Assembly (NCBI GenBank): GCA_947465645.1
Contig: CANIBQ010000013.1
Coordinates: 1 to 64,000, forward strand
DNA: 64,000 nt
Origin: Acidobacteriota bacterium
GTDB lineage: Bacteria; Acidobacteriota; Vicinamibacteria; Vicinamibacterales; UBA2999
Reading direction: 5' to 3'
This document shows positions 26,502 through 35,450 of the stretch, piece after piece (position 1 is the first letter of the stretch; each line of letters opens with the position of its first letter). The notes below the pieces were generated by a model. It searched no databases and was not told where the DNA came from. It was given only the letters and a program-made list of their open reading frames with translations. The translations under genes and the position numbers were made by a program.

Positions 26502-27365
26502 TCAGCAGCGACCATCGCCAAGCAGCGAGGCGCATGCGGCTTCCGCGGCCACGGCATCAAAAGCGCCCGCGCTGTTCGCCCGAACCAGCAGTACGCGAGG
26601 TCCATTCGTCCCGTATGGATAGAACGTCGAGTCCCACCGGGCCTTGTCCGGTTCGAAGATGAGCGCCGACTTGCCCATGGCGCAGGCCAGAACGTAAAGG
26701 GCAGAACAGCAACCCACGAAGAACTGCGCCGTGGCGACACGCTCGGCTGACTCGACCCAATTGGCCGGCCTCACCGCGTCGAAGCACCAGAATTGCTCCC
26801 ACACGTCGCCATTGGGAATTGCTGGCATGATGGGAACAAAGGCGACGTGCGGGAATCGCTCCTTCAAGAACTCCGTGAATTCAACCTTCAGCGACGCGTG
26901 ACTCGGCGACCATCCGACCGCCACCGCGGAGCTGTGATAGCCGCTCGATGGGCTGCCGGTGCTGACCCAGGGTCGATCGAGATCGAGCGGACACATCCGC
27001 ACTCCCGCCGTGGTCTTTCCAAGCTCGCCGTAGATGAATTCGGGCAAGGGCTTGTCCGGCACCGACCGATAGCCAAGGTGAAACACGTGATCGTAGGATG
27101 GCAACTCCCGAGGCAGATAGTGCAAGCCCTCGTCGAATGGACTCCAGGGTGAGCACCCGCTCCGGTGATGCTCCCAAGAGGGCCACGAGATGACCTCTCG
27201 TATGTACGGTTGAAGCCTCAGCAGGTCGCGGTGATGTCCATAGTCGACGGACACAAGGAAATCGACTGGGACTCCGAACGTTTCACTAACAGCCCGCACC
27301 GTTGGCAGGCTCCAGAGGATGTCGCCGTACTTACCGGGCATCGTGCAGACGACTCGCACAAACAC
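26502..27365 (-). CDS. GT9-like (heptosyltransferase-related) glycosyltransferase, divergent
   Basis: A 287-residue protein starting MFVRVVCTMPGKYGDILWSL, in which GKYGDIL followed by PTVRAV resembles the GxLGDxL and PxxxAL start of GT9 transferases, and a late FVGCCSALYVLACAMGKSAL resembles the GT9 donor site region. It is shorter than most GT9 enzymes, and the N-terminal lysine/arginine pattern is altered. It sits between two C-methyltransferase genes, suggesting a transferase for the locus. Function is inferred. Confidence 0.6.
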   Translation of the reverse strand: MFVRVVCTMPGKYGDILWSLPTVRAVSETFGVPVDFLVSVDYGHHRDLLRLQPYIREVISWPSWEHHRSGCSPWSPFDEGLHYLPRELPSYDHVFHLGYRSVPDKPLPEFIYGELGKTTAGVRMCPLDLDRPWVSTGSPSSGYHSSAVAVGWSPSHASLKVEFTEFLKERFPHVAFVPIMPAIPNGDVWEQFWCFDAVRPANWVESAERVATAQFFVGCCSALYVLACAMGKSALIFEPDKARWDSTFYPYGTNGPRVLLVRANSAGAFDAVAAEAACASLLGDGRC

Positions 27366-27401
27366 ACCTCGCCTTGGGAGCAGTGAACCCGCAGGAAAGG
27401 A

Positions 27402-28631
27402 TCAGAGATAGTGGGGTTCAGGAATGGGATGCAGAAACTGCACCCCGCGCTGGCGTAAGGCCTGTTCCTGCTCCAGGATCTCGCGGGCGAAGTTCCAGGC
27501 GAACAGCAGTACAACGTCGACCGGGTCGGCGCGCATCCGTTCCGGGCTCACAATCGGAATGTGCGAGCCAGGAGCGAGCGTCCCGATTTTCATCGTGCTC
27601 TTGTCAGCTATGTACGTCACCAGTTGTTCGTCCAGCTCGCAGAACTGGATCATCGACTGGCCCTTGCCCGACGCGCCATAGCCCACGACCATCTTCCCCG
27701 CCGCCCGATGCGACAACAGCTCCGCACGCAGCAGTCGTTTCTGGGTCTCAGCTCGCTCACCGAATCGTTTCCAGGCGGCGCGGTCGAGGATGCCGGCGGC
27801 CTGCTCCTGCGCAAGCGCCTGCGCCACTGCCGCCGCCGGCTGGCGGCCATCCCCAGAGTGGGCGACGTACGCGCGCACGCTGCCGCCGTGAATCCACGGA
27901 TGCTCGACGTCGAAGACGGCCAGGTCGTGCATGGCGAACAGCCGGATGATGCTGTCCAGGCTGTGGTAACCGATGTGCTCGTGAAAGACCTGGTCGTACT
28001 GCAGCTCGAGGTACGTGTTCAAGAGGTGGGGCACTTCGATGACCGCGATTCCCTCGGTGGCGAGCAGCGACCTGATGCCGGCGACCAACCCGTGTAAATC
28101 CGCCACGTGGGCCAGCACATTGCGAGCGATGACGATGTCTCGCTGCCCGTGCTCGGCGACGAGGTCGCGGGCGACGCGTTCACAGAAGAAATCCACCACG
28201 GTCGGGATGCCGGTCTCGTTCGCTTTCTTCGCGATATTGCGGGCGGGATCGACGCCAACGACGTCACAGCCGCGTGACTTGAACTCCTTGAGCATGGTGC
28301 CGTCGTTGCTGGCAATCTCGACGATCGTGGGATGTTGCGAATTCCCCACGCGGTCGAGGACCGCGCCGGCGAATTCGTGGCAGTAACGCTGGATCGATGC
28401 TGGGATCCCCGTCTCCCACACGTACTCCGAGAACAAGAGCTTCGGGTCCAGCACCTCTTTGATCTGAAGGTGCAGGCACTTCTGACACAGCACGAGGGTG
28501 AGGGGGTAACGCTGCTCCTGCGGGATAGCCGCCGCGGACGTAAGAAACGCATCGGCGAGCGCGACGCGGCCGAAATCGAGCACGAGGTCGTAATCGGACG
28601 AACGGCAAATCCGGCAGGCATAGGAAGTCAT
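27402..28631 (-). CDS. Sugar C-methyltransferase paralog 4
   Basis: About 409 residues from ATG 28631, overlapping the rfbG stop (ATGA), so it is the first C-methyltransferase translated after RfbG. Zinc ligands C6, C9, C49 and C52 are intact, and the SAM motif is IVEIASNDGTML. The HEH signature at 217-219 is preceded by Phe (F216) where paralogs 2 and 3 have Tyr, a residue implicated in catalysis in TcaB9. The C-terminal domain has GYGASGKGQSMIQF. Direct coupling to rfbG makes a CDP-4-keto-6-deoxyglucose-derived substrate likely. Confidence 0.9.
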   Translation of the reverse strand: MTSYACRICRSSDYDLVLDFGRVALADAFLTSAAAIPQEQRYPLTLVLCQKCLHLQIKEVLDPKLLFSEYVWETGIPASIQRYCHEFAGAVLDRVGNSQHPTIVEIASNDGTMLKEFKSRGCDVVGVDPARNIAKKANETGIPTVVDFFCERVARDLVAEHGQRDIVIARNVLAHVADLHGLVAGIRSLLATEGIAVIEVPHLLNTYLELQYDQVFHEHIGYHSLDSIIRLFAMHDLAVFDVEHPWIHGGSVRAYVAHSGDGRQPAAAVAQALAQEQAAGILDRAAWKRFGERAETQKRLLRAELLSHRAAGKMVVGYGASGKGQSMIQFCELDEQLVTYIADKSTMKIGTLAPGSHIPIVSPERMRADPVDVVLLFAWNFAREILEQEQALRQRGVQFLHPIPEPHYL

Positions 28632-29722
28632 ATCGACACTTCCCTGTTGAGCCGCTCCTCGAACGCACCAAGCTGATTGAGCGAATATTCGCGCATGGAG
28701 CCGTCCCGGGTGGCGTGCTGGTGTTTGTACCACTCGGCCGTCAGCCGCATCGTCTCATCGAAATCGAGGACGGACCGCCATCCCAGGTAACGCCTGGCCT
28801 TGGTGCAATCGAGCTGAAGCAACATGCTTTCGTGGAAAGGCGTCGTGGGCACACGTTCGATGGAGCCCTCGCCCCAGGCATCGATGACCGCTTGCGCGCC
28901 CCGTTCCACCGTGTTCGTGTTGTCGACCGCTGGTCCGAAGTTCCAGGCGCCCTGAAACCCCTTCCCTTCTTCGAGCAGTCGCTTGCCGAGCAGGAGATAT
29001 CCCGCGAGGGGTTCAAGGACGAACTGCCACGGACGCGTGGCCTGCGGGCTGCGCAGGGTGATCGGGGCCTTGGCGCGCAGGCTCCGAATGCAATCCGGAA
29101 TCAGTCGAAGCTCAGACCAATCGCCGCCTCCCACGACATTGCCCGCACGCACGCTCGCGACGTTCGGGGAGCCGTCTTGACCAAAATAGCTGTGGGTGAA
29201 TGCCGAGATGGCGACCTCTGCCCCCGCCTTGCTGGCGCTATAGGGGTCGGTACCGCCGAGGCGATCGTGCTCACGATAACCCCAGACCTGCTCGACGTTT
29301 TCGTAGCATTTGTCAGAAGTGATCATCACCGCGGCCCTGACGCCGGGCTGCGAGCGCACGCATTCCAGGATGTTCGCGCTGCCCATGATGTTGGTCTCGA
29401 GGGTCGCGATCGGATCCCGGTACGCAATGCCGACGATGGCCTGCGCTGCGAGGTGAAACACGATTTCCGGTTTGGTCTCGTCGAAGACCTTTCGCAACGC
29501 CGCCAGGTTTCGCACGTCACAAAAGTGGTCGTCTGAAGACGCCAGTTCCGCCGCGCTGAACATCGAGAGCGGCGAAACGGGAGGGAGCGCAAGTCCGATC
29601 GGCGTCGCGCCCATCTTTCGCAGCCAGAGCGCCATCCACGAGCCCTTGAGCCCGGTGTGCCCAGTGACGAGGACGCGACGGCCGCGATAGAACGACGCAA
29701 GTGCCTGGGCCAACCCAGTCAC
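28628..29722 (-). CDS. rfbG: CDP-glucose 4,6-dehydratase
   Basis: A 364-residue extended SDR with TGHTGLKGSWMALWL at the N-terminus (the hallmark of RfbG), ITSDKCYEN around the catalytic serine/threonine and YSASK as YxxxK. The RPWQFVLEPLAGYLLL segment is also characteristic. It converts CDP-glucose to CDP-4-keto-6-deoxyglucose, the branch point to CDP-dideoxy and branched sugars. With RfbF at 8261-9040 it defines a CDP-sugar pathway; no RfbH-type 3-dehydrase is visible in the window. Confidence 0.94.
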   Translation of the reverse strand: MTGLAQALASFYRGRRVLVTGHTGLKGSWMALWLRKMGATPIGLALPPVSPLSMFSAAELASSDDHFCDVRNLAALRKVFDETKPEIVFHLAAQAIVGIAYRDPIATLETNIMGSANILECVRSQPGVRAAVMITSDKCYENVEQVWGYREHDRLGGTDPYSASKAGAEVAISAFTHSYFGQDGSPNVASVRAGNVVGGGDWSELRLIPDCIRSLRAKAPITLRSPQATRPWQFVLEPLAGYLLLGKRLLEEGKGFQGAWNFGPAVDNTNTVERGAQAVIDAWGEGSIERVPTTPFHESMLLQLDCTKARRYLGWRSVLDFDETMRLTAEWYKHQHATRDGSMREYSLNQLGAFEERLNREVSI

Positions 29723-29965
29723 GCGGTATCCCTCCCGTCGTCCGGCAGCGGCAGACTCCTCTGGGGCGTCAAAACGTATGAGATCCTATGGCTCGGCAAG
29801 CTACCGCCCTCTCGCTCACAGCGCATGCGCTCAGAGCGAGGCGGAAAGAGAGGTTCGAAATGTGACGGAGCTCGCTGGAAGCAGGGAGGGCGGCCCTGCA
29901 AAGGCGGAACCCTCCCACCACCGTTCACAAAGTGAACGCCATGATTGCTCAGCTCGGTTGGGCTG
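29723..29965. other. Intergenic gap between the triple fusion and rfbG
   Basis: This 243-bp gap is one of the longer non-coding stretches in the minus-strand locus. No convincing gene is present. It holds an inverted repeat with arms GTTCAC/GTGAAC at 29923-29937 and a GGGAGGG/CCCTCCC pair at 29884-29916. It could carry the promoter for the rfbG block, but no clear -35/-10 pair was found. Confidence 0.4.
29923..29937. repeat. Perfect inverted repeat GTTCAC-AAA-GTGAAC
   Basis: Two 6-bp arms separated by AAA lie about 30 bp downstream of the fusion-gene stop and 200 bp before rfbG. It may be an operator or a small hairpin; there is no T-tract, so an intrinsic terminator is unlikely. Confidence 0.4.
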
Positions 29966-32900
29966 TCAAGCGCCCGTACTCACGCCGCTTGCAGGAGATC
30001 TGGGCACTCGCACCTGGGTGGTCAGCAGGTCGAAATACAGAGCATTTATCCGCTCGACCATCCCGTCCGCGCTGAAGTGCTCTGCGGCAAACGCACGGCC
30101 GGCCTCGCCGAACGAGCGGCGACGATCAGGGTCGCGGAGCAACTCCACGGTTCGCTCTGCAACGTGATTCACATCGAGAGCCGGCAGCAGGTATCCGGAC
30201 ACGCCGTCTCGGATGACTTCAGGCGCGCCGTCGAGATCGAACGTGACGACGGGTTTTCCCACCGCGCCGGCCTGTGGCAGAACACGAGCGATGCCCTCTC
30301 GGAGAGAGGTATGGACCACGACATCCATGGCCTGGATGTATTCGGGCACTGTTTCGGGAGGCACCCGGCCGACCATGACAACCCGATCGCCTATGCCGAG
30401 CTTGATGGCATCGGCCCGGAGCTGATCGCGCAGCGGACCATCGCCGACGAGCAGAAAGTAGACGTCCGGCATCTGGCGGGCGATTTCGGCTGCAACCTCC
30501 AGGAATTGCTCATGCCCTTTCAGCGGAAACAGCCGCGCGATCTTGCCAACCACGGGGGCGTCGCGGGGGATCCCCGCGCGCTGCTTCGCGTCTTCCACCG
30601 TCAGCCGGTCGCGAACGGAAAGAAAACGATCGAGATCAATCCCGCTGAAAATCGTGACGTGCTGATCGGCCGTGCCGATACCGCGCGCCAGCGCCGACGC
30701 GCCGACGAGCGAGCTCACACTGACGATGCGGGCCGTGAGCGGCGCGCACAGGCGCTCCAACGCGACGTACAGCCAGTTCTTCCAGGCAGATTGAAACTCG
30801 TGAAATGCCAGGCCATGCTGCGTGTGCACGACGACGCGAATGCCGGCCGCTCGCGCCGCGAGGCGGCCAATGATGCCCGCCTTGGACGAGTGCGTGTGCA
30901 CGACCGCGTACGACCCGCGCTTGAGGAAACGATAGACGTCGAACACCGCTTTGATGTCGGTCAGCGGACGAATCTCCCTGAGTAGAGACGGCAGTACGAC
31001 TGTCTTGAGTCCGGCACGATTGACCTCGCTGAACATGTTTCCTTCGCCTGCTTCATCAATCCCGCATAGGAGCGTCACGTCGAAACGCGGATCATGATGC
31101 TGGCCGATCGCCGTAGAGATCGTGTTCTCCTGAGCGCCGCCGAGAATCAGGCGGGTGATGATGTGTACGACGCGGATTGGCGCACTCGCCTCCATCTGTG
31201 ACACGACCACTGGCGGTCTAGAGGCCGGCGACCATTCGGCCATCGCCGGAGACTCCCATCGGATCGCGCGCCCTGGAGCGACAGCCCGATCGCGGCGCGC
31301 GTCGGTGAACTGCACCAGGCGCGCCTCGCCTGACGCCGTCGAGGCCATCGCCCCGCCCGCCATGGCCTCTGTCGCAGGAATGTCACTCCAGTCGATCGTC
31401 ACCCGGCGCAGGGTCACTCCGTGTTTTTGACACAACCACGCCAGACCGTGGGTTCCCAGTTCGTCAGATGTCACCGCGACCGCATCAATCTCGCCGGCCA
31501 TGATCATTCCAATCAGATGGTCGTAGCCTCCGATGACCGGATATCCGTGTACGCGGACGTTCCATTTCCTGGCGTCATCGTCGATGAAACCAACGATTCG
31601 GTAGGCGTTTGCTGAGTCGTGGAGGAGATGCCGCACAGCGATGGAACCAGCGTCGCCGGCTCCGTAGATGACCAGACGGCGTCCGGCGTGGCGCTGCCGC
31701 TGCCCGAATTCGCTGACGACCCGGAACGACGCGCGCGAACCGACGAGGAGTGCAAGCAGCAGCAATCCGTAGATGACAAAGACAGACTGGGAATAGCCGT
31801 TGAATCGGTGCAGGTAGAGAACCGCCGCCAGAGACGTCAAGACTCCGACGAAGACGCCTTTCACGAAAATCAGACCGTCGTTGAGACTGAAGTATCGCCA
31901 CATTCCCCGGTAGGCGCCCACGGCGAAGAGCGCGATGGTCTGCGTGCCCACGACGATGGGCAACGACTGAATGAAATAGGGAAAGTTGGCCGCGAAGAGG
32001 TCTGCGTCCTCGAATCGCAGACGATACGCTCCGTAATACGCTGCTGAAACCAGTAACAAGTCAAGGACAACTTCAGCGAGCCTACGCCGATAGCCCGACG
32101 CCACACCGAGCGGAGTAACTCTTCCGGGCAATCGGTCTGGGTCCACATTTTCATGGACTTGTACACGCGCGAGGTAGACGGCGAACAAAGCCAGTCCGAT
32201 GATGAACATCACGGCGACAAGCCCGGTGAGTCCTCGATAGCCACGATCCGCCAGAACCCCAATGAGGCCGCTGGCCCCGGCGAGGAGCCACAACAACCCG
32301 ACCGCCGCCCGTTCAGACAATCCAATCGCGACAAGCCGGTGAGACGAATGCTCGTGACCAACCCCGGCGGAGGCACCCGGCAGCAGGCGGGACATCGTGC
32401 CCAGCGCGAAATCGACGATCGGAATCAGGAGCAGCAGTGCCGGAACAGCGATAATCGACACGAGATCGCTGCCTCTGCCTGGCGCGAACTGCAGCGTCAT
32501 GGCGGCCATGTTCAGCCCGATAACGAGGCTGCCGCTGTCGCCCATCGCCACCGACGCGGGGTGCATGTTGTAGATGAGGAACCCTGCAACGGCTCCGAGC
32601 AAGATAGCCAGATACTGCGTCTGGACCAGCAGCGGCCCGTCCAACGGCACCGGCATCACGGTCAACAGGAAAGCGGTGCCGGCGATGAGGGCGATCCCTC
32701 CGCACAGCCCGTCCATGTTGTCGAGCAGGTTGAACGCGCTGGTAATGCCGACGATCCAGAACAAGGTCACGATGCTGTCAAGCGTGAGCGACTCGGACCA
32801 GTGCAGCCGGTAACCGAAGAACAGAAACACCGATGCAATGGCGATGACCGCGACAAGCTTGGTCGACGGCTTCAACGCGAACAGGTCGCTGGCCGTGCCC

Positions 32901-33145
32901 ACGAGGAACAGCGCGGCACTGCACAGGAAGAGAACAGGGATTGCCTGGAACGCACCAATGGCGGTGGCACAGCCAAACAGCGTGAGAGCGATGGCGACGC
33001 CCCCGAAAGCTGCCTTCCCCCGTGTCGGTGGCGGGTGATCGTTGAACCTGATCGCGTAGCCCAACCGGAACCCGACAGTCCGGCAGACCGGCACCATCGC
33101 GGCCGACACGAGGAACGCCAGGACGAAAGGGAGAGCTAGGATCAA
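29966..33145 (-). CDS. Triple fusion: polyprenyl-P sugar-1-P transferase (MraY/WecA), FlaA1-like membrane/NAD domain, GT4 glycosyltransferase
   Basis: A 1059-residue protein. Residues 1-330 form a MraY/WecA/TagO-type phosphoglycosyltransferase: FNDHPPPTRGKAAFGG, the catalytic DNMDG at 142-146, MGDSGS at 201-206 and HSSHR at 266-270. Residues about 340-475 have four membrane segments as in the N-terminus of FlaA1/WbpM proteins, and 485-590 a Rossmann domain (VIYGAGDAG, GFIDDDARKW), but no dehydratase domain follows. Residues about 655-1050 are a GT4 with LGGAQENT, LLVGDGPLRDQL and GKPVVTFDLDGAPEV. Met651 (ATG at 31195) would give a free-standing 409-residue GT4. The protein could start repeat-unit synthesis and add the second sugar. 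Confidence 0.88.
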   Translation of the reverse strand: MILALPFVLAFLVSAAMVPVCRTVGFRLGYAIRFNDHPPPTRGKAAFGGVAIALTLFGCATAIGAFQAIPVLFLCSAALFLVGTASDLFALKPSTKLVAVIAIASVFLFFGYRLHWSESLTLDSIVTLFWIVGITSAFNLLDNMDGLCGGIALIAGTAFLLTVMPVPLDGPLLVQTQYLAILLGAVAGFLIYNMHPASVAMGDSGSLVIGLNMAAMTLQFAPGRGSDLVSIIAVPALLLLIPIVDFALGTMSRLLPGASAGVGHEHSSHRLVAIGLSERAAVGLLWLLAGASGLIGVLADRGYRGLTGLVAVMFIIGLALFAVYLARVQVHENVDPDRLPGRVTPLGVASGYRRRLAEVVLDLLLVSAAYYGAYRLRFEDADLFAANFPYFIQSLPIVVGTQTIALFAVGAYRGMWRYFSLNDGLIFVKGVFVGVLTSLAAVLYLHRFNGYSQSVFVIYGLLLLALLVGSRASFRVVSEFGQRQRHAGRRLVIYGAGDAGSIAVRHLLHDSANAYRIVGFIDDDARKWNVRVHGYPVIGGYDHLIGMIMAGEIDAVAVTSDELGTHGLAWLCQKHGVTLRRVTIDWSDIPATEAMAGGAMASTASGEARLVQFTDARRDRAVAPGRAIRWESPAMAEWSPASRPPVVVSQMEASAPIRVVHIITRLILGGAQENTISTAIGQHHDPRFDVTLLCGIDEAGEGNMFSEVNRAGLKTVVLPSLLREIRPLTDIKAVFDVYRFLKRGSYAVVHTHSSKAGIIGRLAARAAGIRVVVHTQHGLAFHEFQSAWKNWLYVALERLCAPLTARIVSVSSLVGASALARGIGTADQHVTIFSGIDLDRFLSVRDRLTVEDAKQRAGIPRDAPVVGKIARLFPLKGHEQFLEVAAEIARQMPDVYFLLVGDGPLRDQLRADAIKLGIGDRVVMVGRVPPETVPEYIQAMDVVVHTSLREGIARVLPQAGAVGKPVVTFDLDGAPEVIRDGVSGYLLPALDVNHVAERTVELLRDPDRRRSFGEAGRAFAAEHFSADGMVERINALYFDLLTTQVRVPRSPASGVSTGA

Positions 33146-33295
33146 CGCGTGCTTATTGTGATTGCGAAGGCGCTATCTTACTGGAACGAGAGGAGTTCTG
33201 CAAATCTTGTCCCACCAGCGGAGCGCGACTTCCTCTCCGGGTGCAATTCACGCGTTGTGGGAACGGTCGCGACATCGTCACGTTATCCTGTCACT

Positions 33296-34681
33296 GTGCC
33301 ACGGCCTTCGGATTTCCTCAGCTCACTTCGACCTCCACTCGGGGAATTCGAACGGCGCCTGATCATCTTGGCGTCCCTGGTATTTGGCTGTCATCTGATG
33401 GTCGCGCTTGCGCTGATTCCGCCGTGGCAGCAACCTGATGAGCCCACTCACGCTGCTGTCGTCGAACGACAAAAAAACCGGTTCTCGTTGCACGACGGCT
33501 CTCGCCAGCCTGGCCGCGAACGCGAGATTCTGTCCTCGATGACCCGCTATCGCTGGTGGGAACATCGCGCAATCGGCTTCCCGATCCCGAGGGATATGCC
33601 CGACAACTTCGAAAATAGAGTTGGCGTGCCTTCGGAGGGCAGTGCGAGGCCAGGCGTTTACTCCCTGGCGGCTGGCCGGTTTCTTGGCTGGTTTCCACAA
33701 ATGTCCGTATTGGAAGATCTCTACCTGCTGCGAGCGGTGTCCGCTGTCCTCGGACTGGTTACGTTCTGGATGGCGTGGCTTGGCGCACGCGAGTGTCTTG
33801 GCGCACTCGGAAGTGCGACGGTCTCCGGACTTCTCGCGTTACACCCGCAGTTCGCTATCCTCTCGACCGCTGCGACACCCGATGTGATAGCGAACGCGTT
33901 AGGAGCATTCCTGTGGTGGCAGACGGCAGTCGCTGTGAAGCGGAGGCACCTCGCCCTGCCGCTCATTTCCGTATGGGTCGCCGCAATCGGGGCAGCGGCG
34001 GCCGATCGGATGGGGGTGCCCCTTCTTGCTGTCGCGCTCGTCGTGTCGATCGTCATCGTCTCTCTGAAGGTGCGCTTTCGGCCTCGCAGAGCGGGTATCA
34101 TCGTCCCCGCTGCGGTCCTCTTAGGCCTCCTCGTTGTCGGGTTCGCGACGTGGACGCTCGAGGGGTTCGGAGAGGCATACCAGTGGAGCCGCGTCTTTTC
34201 CGGGACGCTTGCGCCGGTTCCCGGGGCGATGACGTGGAGCTCCTTTACGCGCTTCACGTCGATGCTCCATCAGAGTTGGTGGTTCTCGCTCGGCTGGAGA
34301 CCCTATCTCCCCCCGTTCTGGTGGACGATGCTCGCCGCCATCCTGACAGCCGCCGCCGCGATCGGGATAGGCCGACGACTCTTCAGAGACACGAAACTCG
34401 ACGCCGAAACCCGCACGCTCGTGGCCCTCGCGATCGTCGCCATTGCCATCCAGGCGTGTGCCGTGTACTGGACGTACTTCAGGCTCGGCAACGGGGCTCA
34501 GGGAAGATATCTCTTCCCCTTCATCGTTCCGTCACTGGTGCTCCTCTGGACCGGCGTCGAAGCGTGGGTGCCTCGTTCACAGCGCGCGTACGCCGCGGGC
34601 GCGCTCGTACTGCTGTTCGCTCTGCTCGATGCGGTGGCTTGGAGTTGGGTGGCGATCCCAGCCTACTACGCGAGCTTCTGA
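33296..34681 (+). CDS. Polytopic membrane protein, DUF2142/GT-C-like
   Basis: About 461 residues from GTG 33296; the frame is open from 33149, but the first 49 codons look non-coding. The early loop PPWQQPDEPTHAA, with acidic DE, and a late QGRYLFPF followed by IVPSLVLLW are typical of DUF2142 membrane proteins, which are distantly related to GT-C transferases. Around ten hydrophobic segments are visible. It is divergent from the triple fusion with about 150 bp between the starts. Confidence 0.7.
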   Translation: MPRPSDFLSSLRPPLGEFERRLIILASLVFGCHLMVALALIPPWQQPDEPTHAAVVERQKNRFSLHDGSRQPGREREILSSMTRYRWWEHRAIGFPIPRDMPDNFENRVGVPSEGSARPGVYSLAAGRFLGWFPQMSVLEDLYLLRAVSAVLGLVTFWMAWLGARECLGALGSATVSGLLALHPQFAILSTAATPDVIANALGAFLWWQTAVAVKRRHLALPLISVWVAAIGAAAADRMGVPLLAVALVVSIVIVSLKVRFRPRRAGIIVPAAVLLGLLVVGFATWTLEGFGEAYQWSRVFSGTLAPVPGAMTWSSFTRFTSMLHQSWWFSLGWRPYLPPFWWTMLAAILTAAAAIGIGRRLFRDTKLDAETRTLVALAIVAIAIQACAVYWTYFRLGNGAQGRYLFPFIVPSLVLLWTGVEAWVPRSQRAYAAGALVLLFALLDAVAWSWVAIPAYYASF

Positions 34682-34694
34682 CTCCGGCAGCAGC

Positions 34695-35417
34695 CTACGC
34701 GACTGGCTGGCTGACTGACATGAACGAACGCGCGGTCCCGACGATATCTTCGTCGTACGGCGCGTAGATTCTGCCTGTCGACGCCTGCTGTCCGATGAGC
34801 GCCGGCTTCATTGGAAAATTCGCCAGCTCGAGATCACGAAGCCGGTTGAAATAGACGTGCTCGATAAACACGCCGATTGGGTCGTCGACGTCCTTGTAGG
34901 CGCGCACAAGCCTGTCCTCAAACAGCTCCAGGCTGCACTTGAAGAATGACGTAACAATCTTGCAGGGCCGCGGCCTTGCGTCCTTAGGGCGCTTCTGTTG
35001 AAACGCGTCCGGACTCTCGGTGGCCTCGCTCACGGCATCGAAGTTGTCGACAAATAGACGACCGGTAACCTTGTAAAACGATGGAGCAGCTCTCAGCAGC
35101 ACACTGTTGTTCCAGACGTGTTCGAGGATCTCGCCCTCTCCAAAGCCCTTTCCGAGGCGCGCCGAGTCCTTGTTCCCATCGAAGATCAAGACTTCGACCT
35201 GCTTACCCGCTGATTCCAGGTGGCGGATGATCCGTGAAAAGTCGAACGGCGTGTTGCTGTTCTCGGCGAAAACGATCCGCCCCACGCGCGCCGCCCGCGC
35301 CCATGACACGAGGGCGCACAGGTACTGAAGCACGCGCTCGTGCTCGTCGCGTACGACCAGACCGGGCGTGTCCGCCGGCTTGAAGGTCGCCGTCATCACG
35401 AGCGTCTCATCGCGCAT
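34695..35417 (-). CDS. Conserved protein of polysaccharide loci, possible GT-A transferase
   Basis: About 240 residues from ATG 35417; the upstream extension is not protein-like. Visible features are IVFAENSNTPFDFS, EVLIFDGNKDSARLGKG and the segment GEGEILEHVWNNSVLL followed by KVTGRLFVDNFDAV. This pattern recalls small proteins found in O-antigen loci that may be GT-A-like transferases. I cannot name the family with certainty. It is convergent with the DUF2142-like gene and divergent, by only 33 bp, from the PA14-containing GT-C gene. Confidence 0.6.
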   Translation of the reverse strand: MRDETLVMTATFKPADTPGLVVRDEHERVLQYLCALVSWARAARVGRIVFAENSNTPFDFSRIIRHLESAGKQVEVLIFDGNKDSARLGKGFGEGEILEHVWNNSVLLRAAPSFYKVTGRLFVDNFDAVSEATESPDAFQQKRPKDARPRPCKIVTSFFKCSLELFEDRLVRAYKDVDDPIGVFIEHVYFNRLRDLELANFPMKPALIGQQASTGRIYAPYDEDIVGTARSFMSVSQPVA

Positions 35418-35450
35418 AAGATTTGAATCTAGTATAAGCAGGTCTTGTCG

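Noticed and set aside
33146..33295. A promoter at 33156 (TTGTGA) and 33174 (TATCTT)
   Set aside because: The spacer is only 12 bp, too short for a sigma-70 promoter. No better pair was found.
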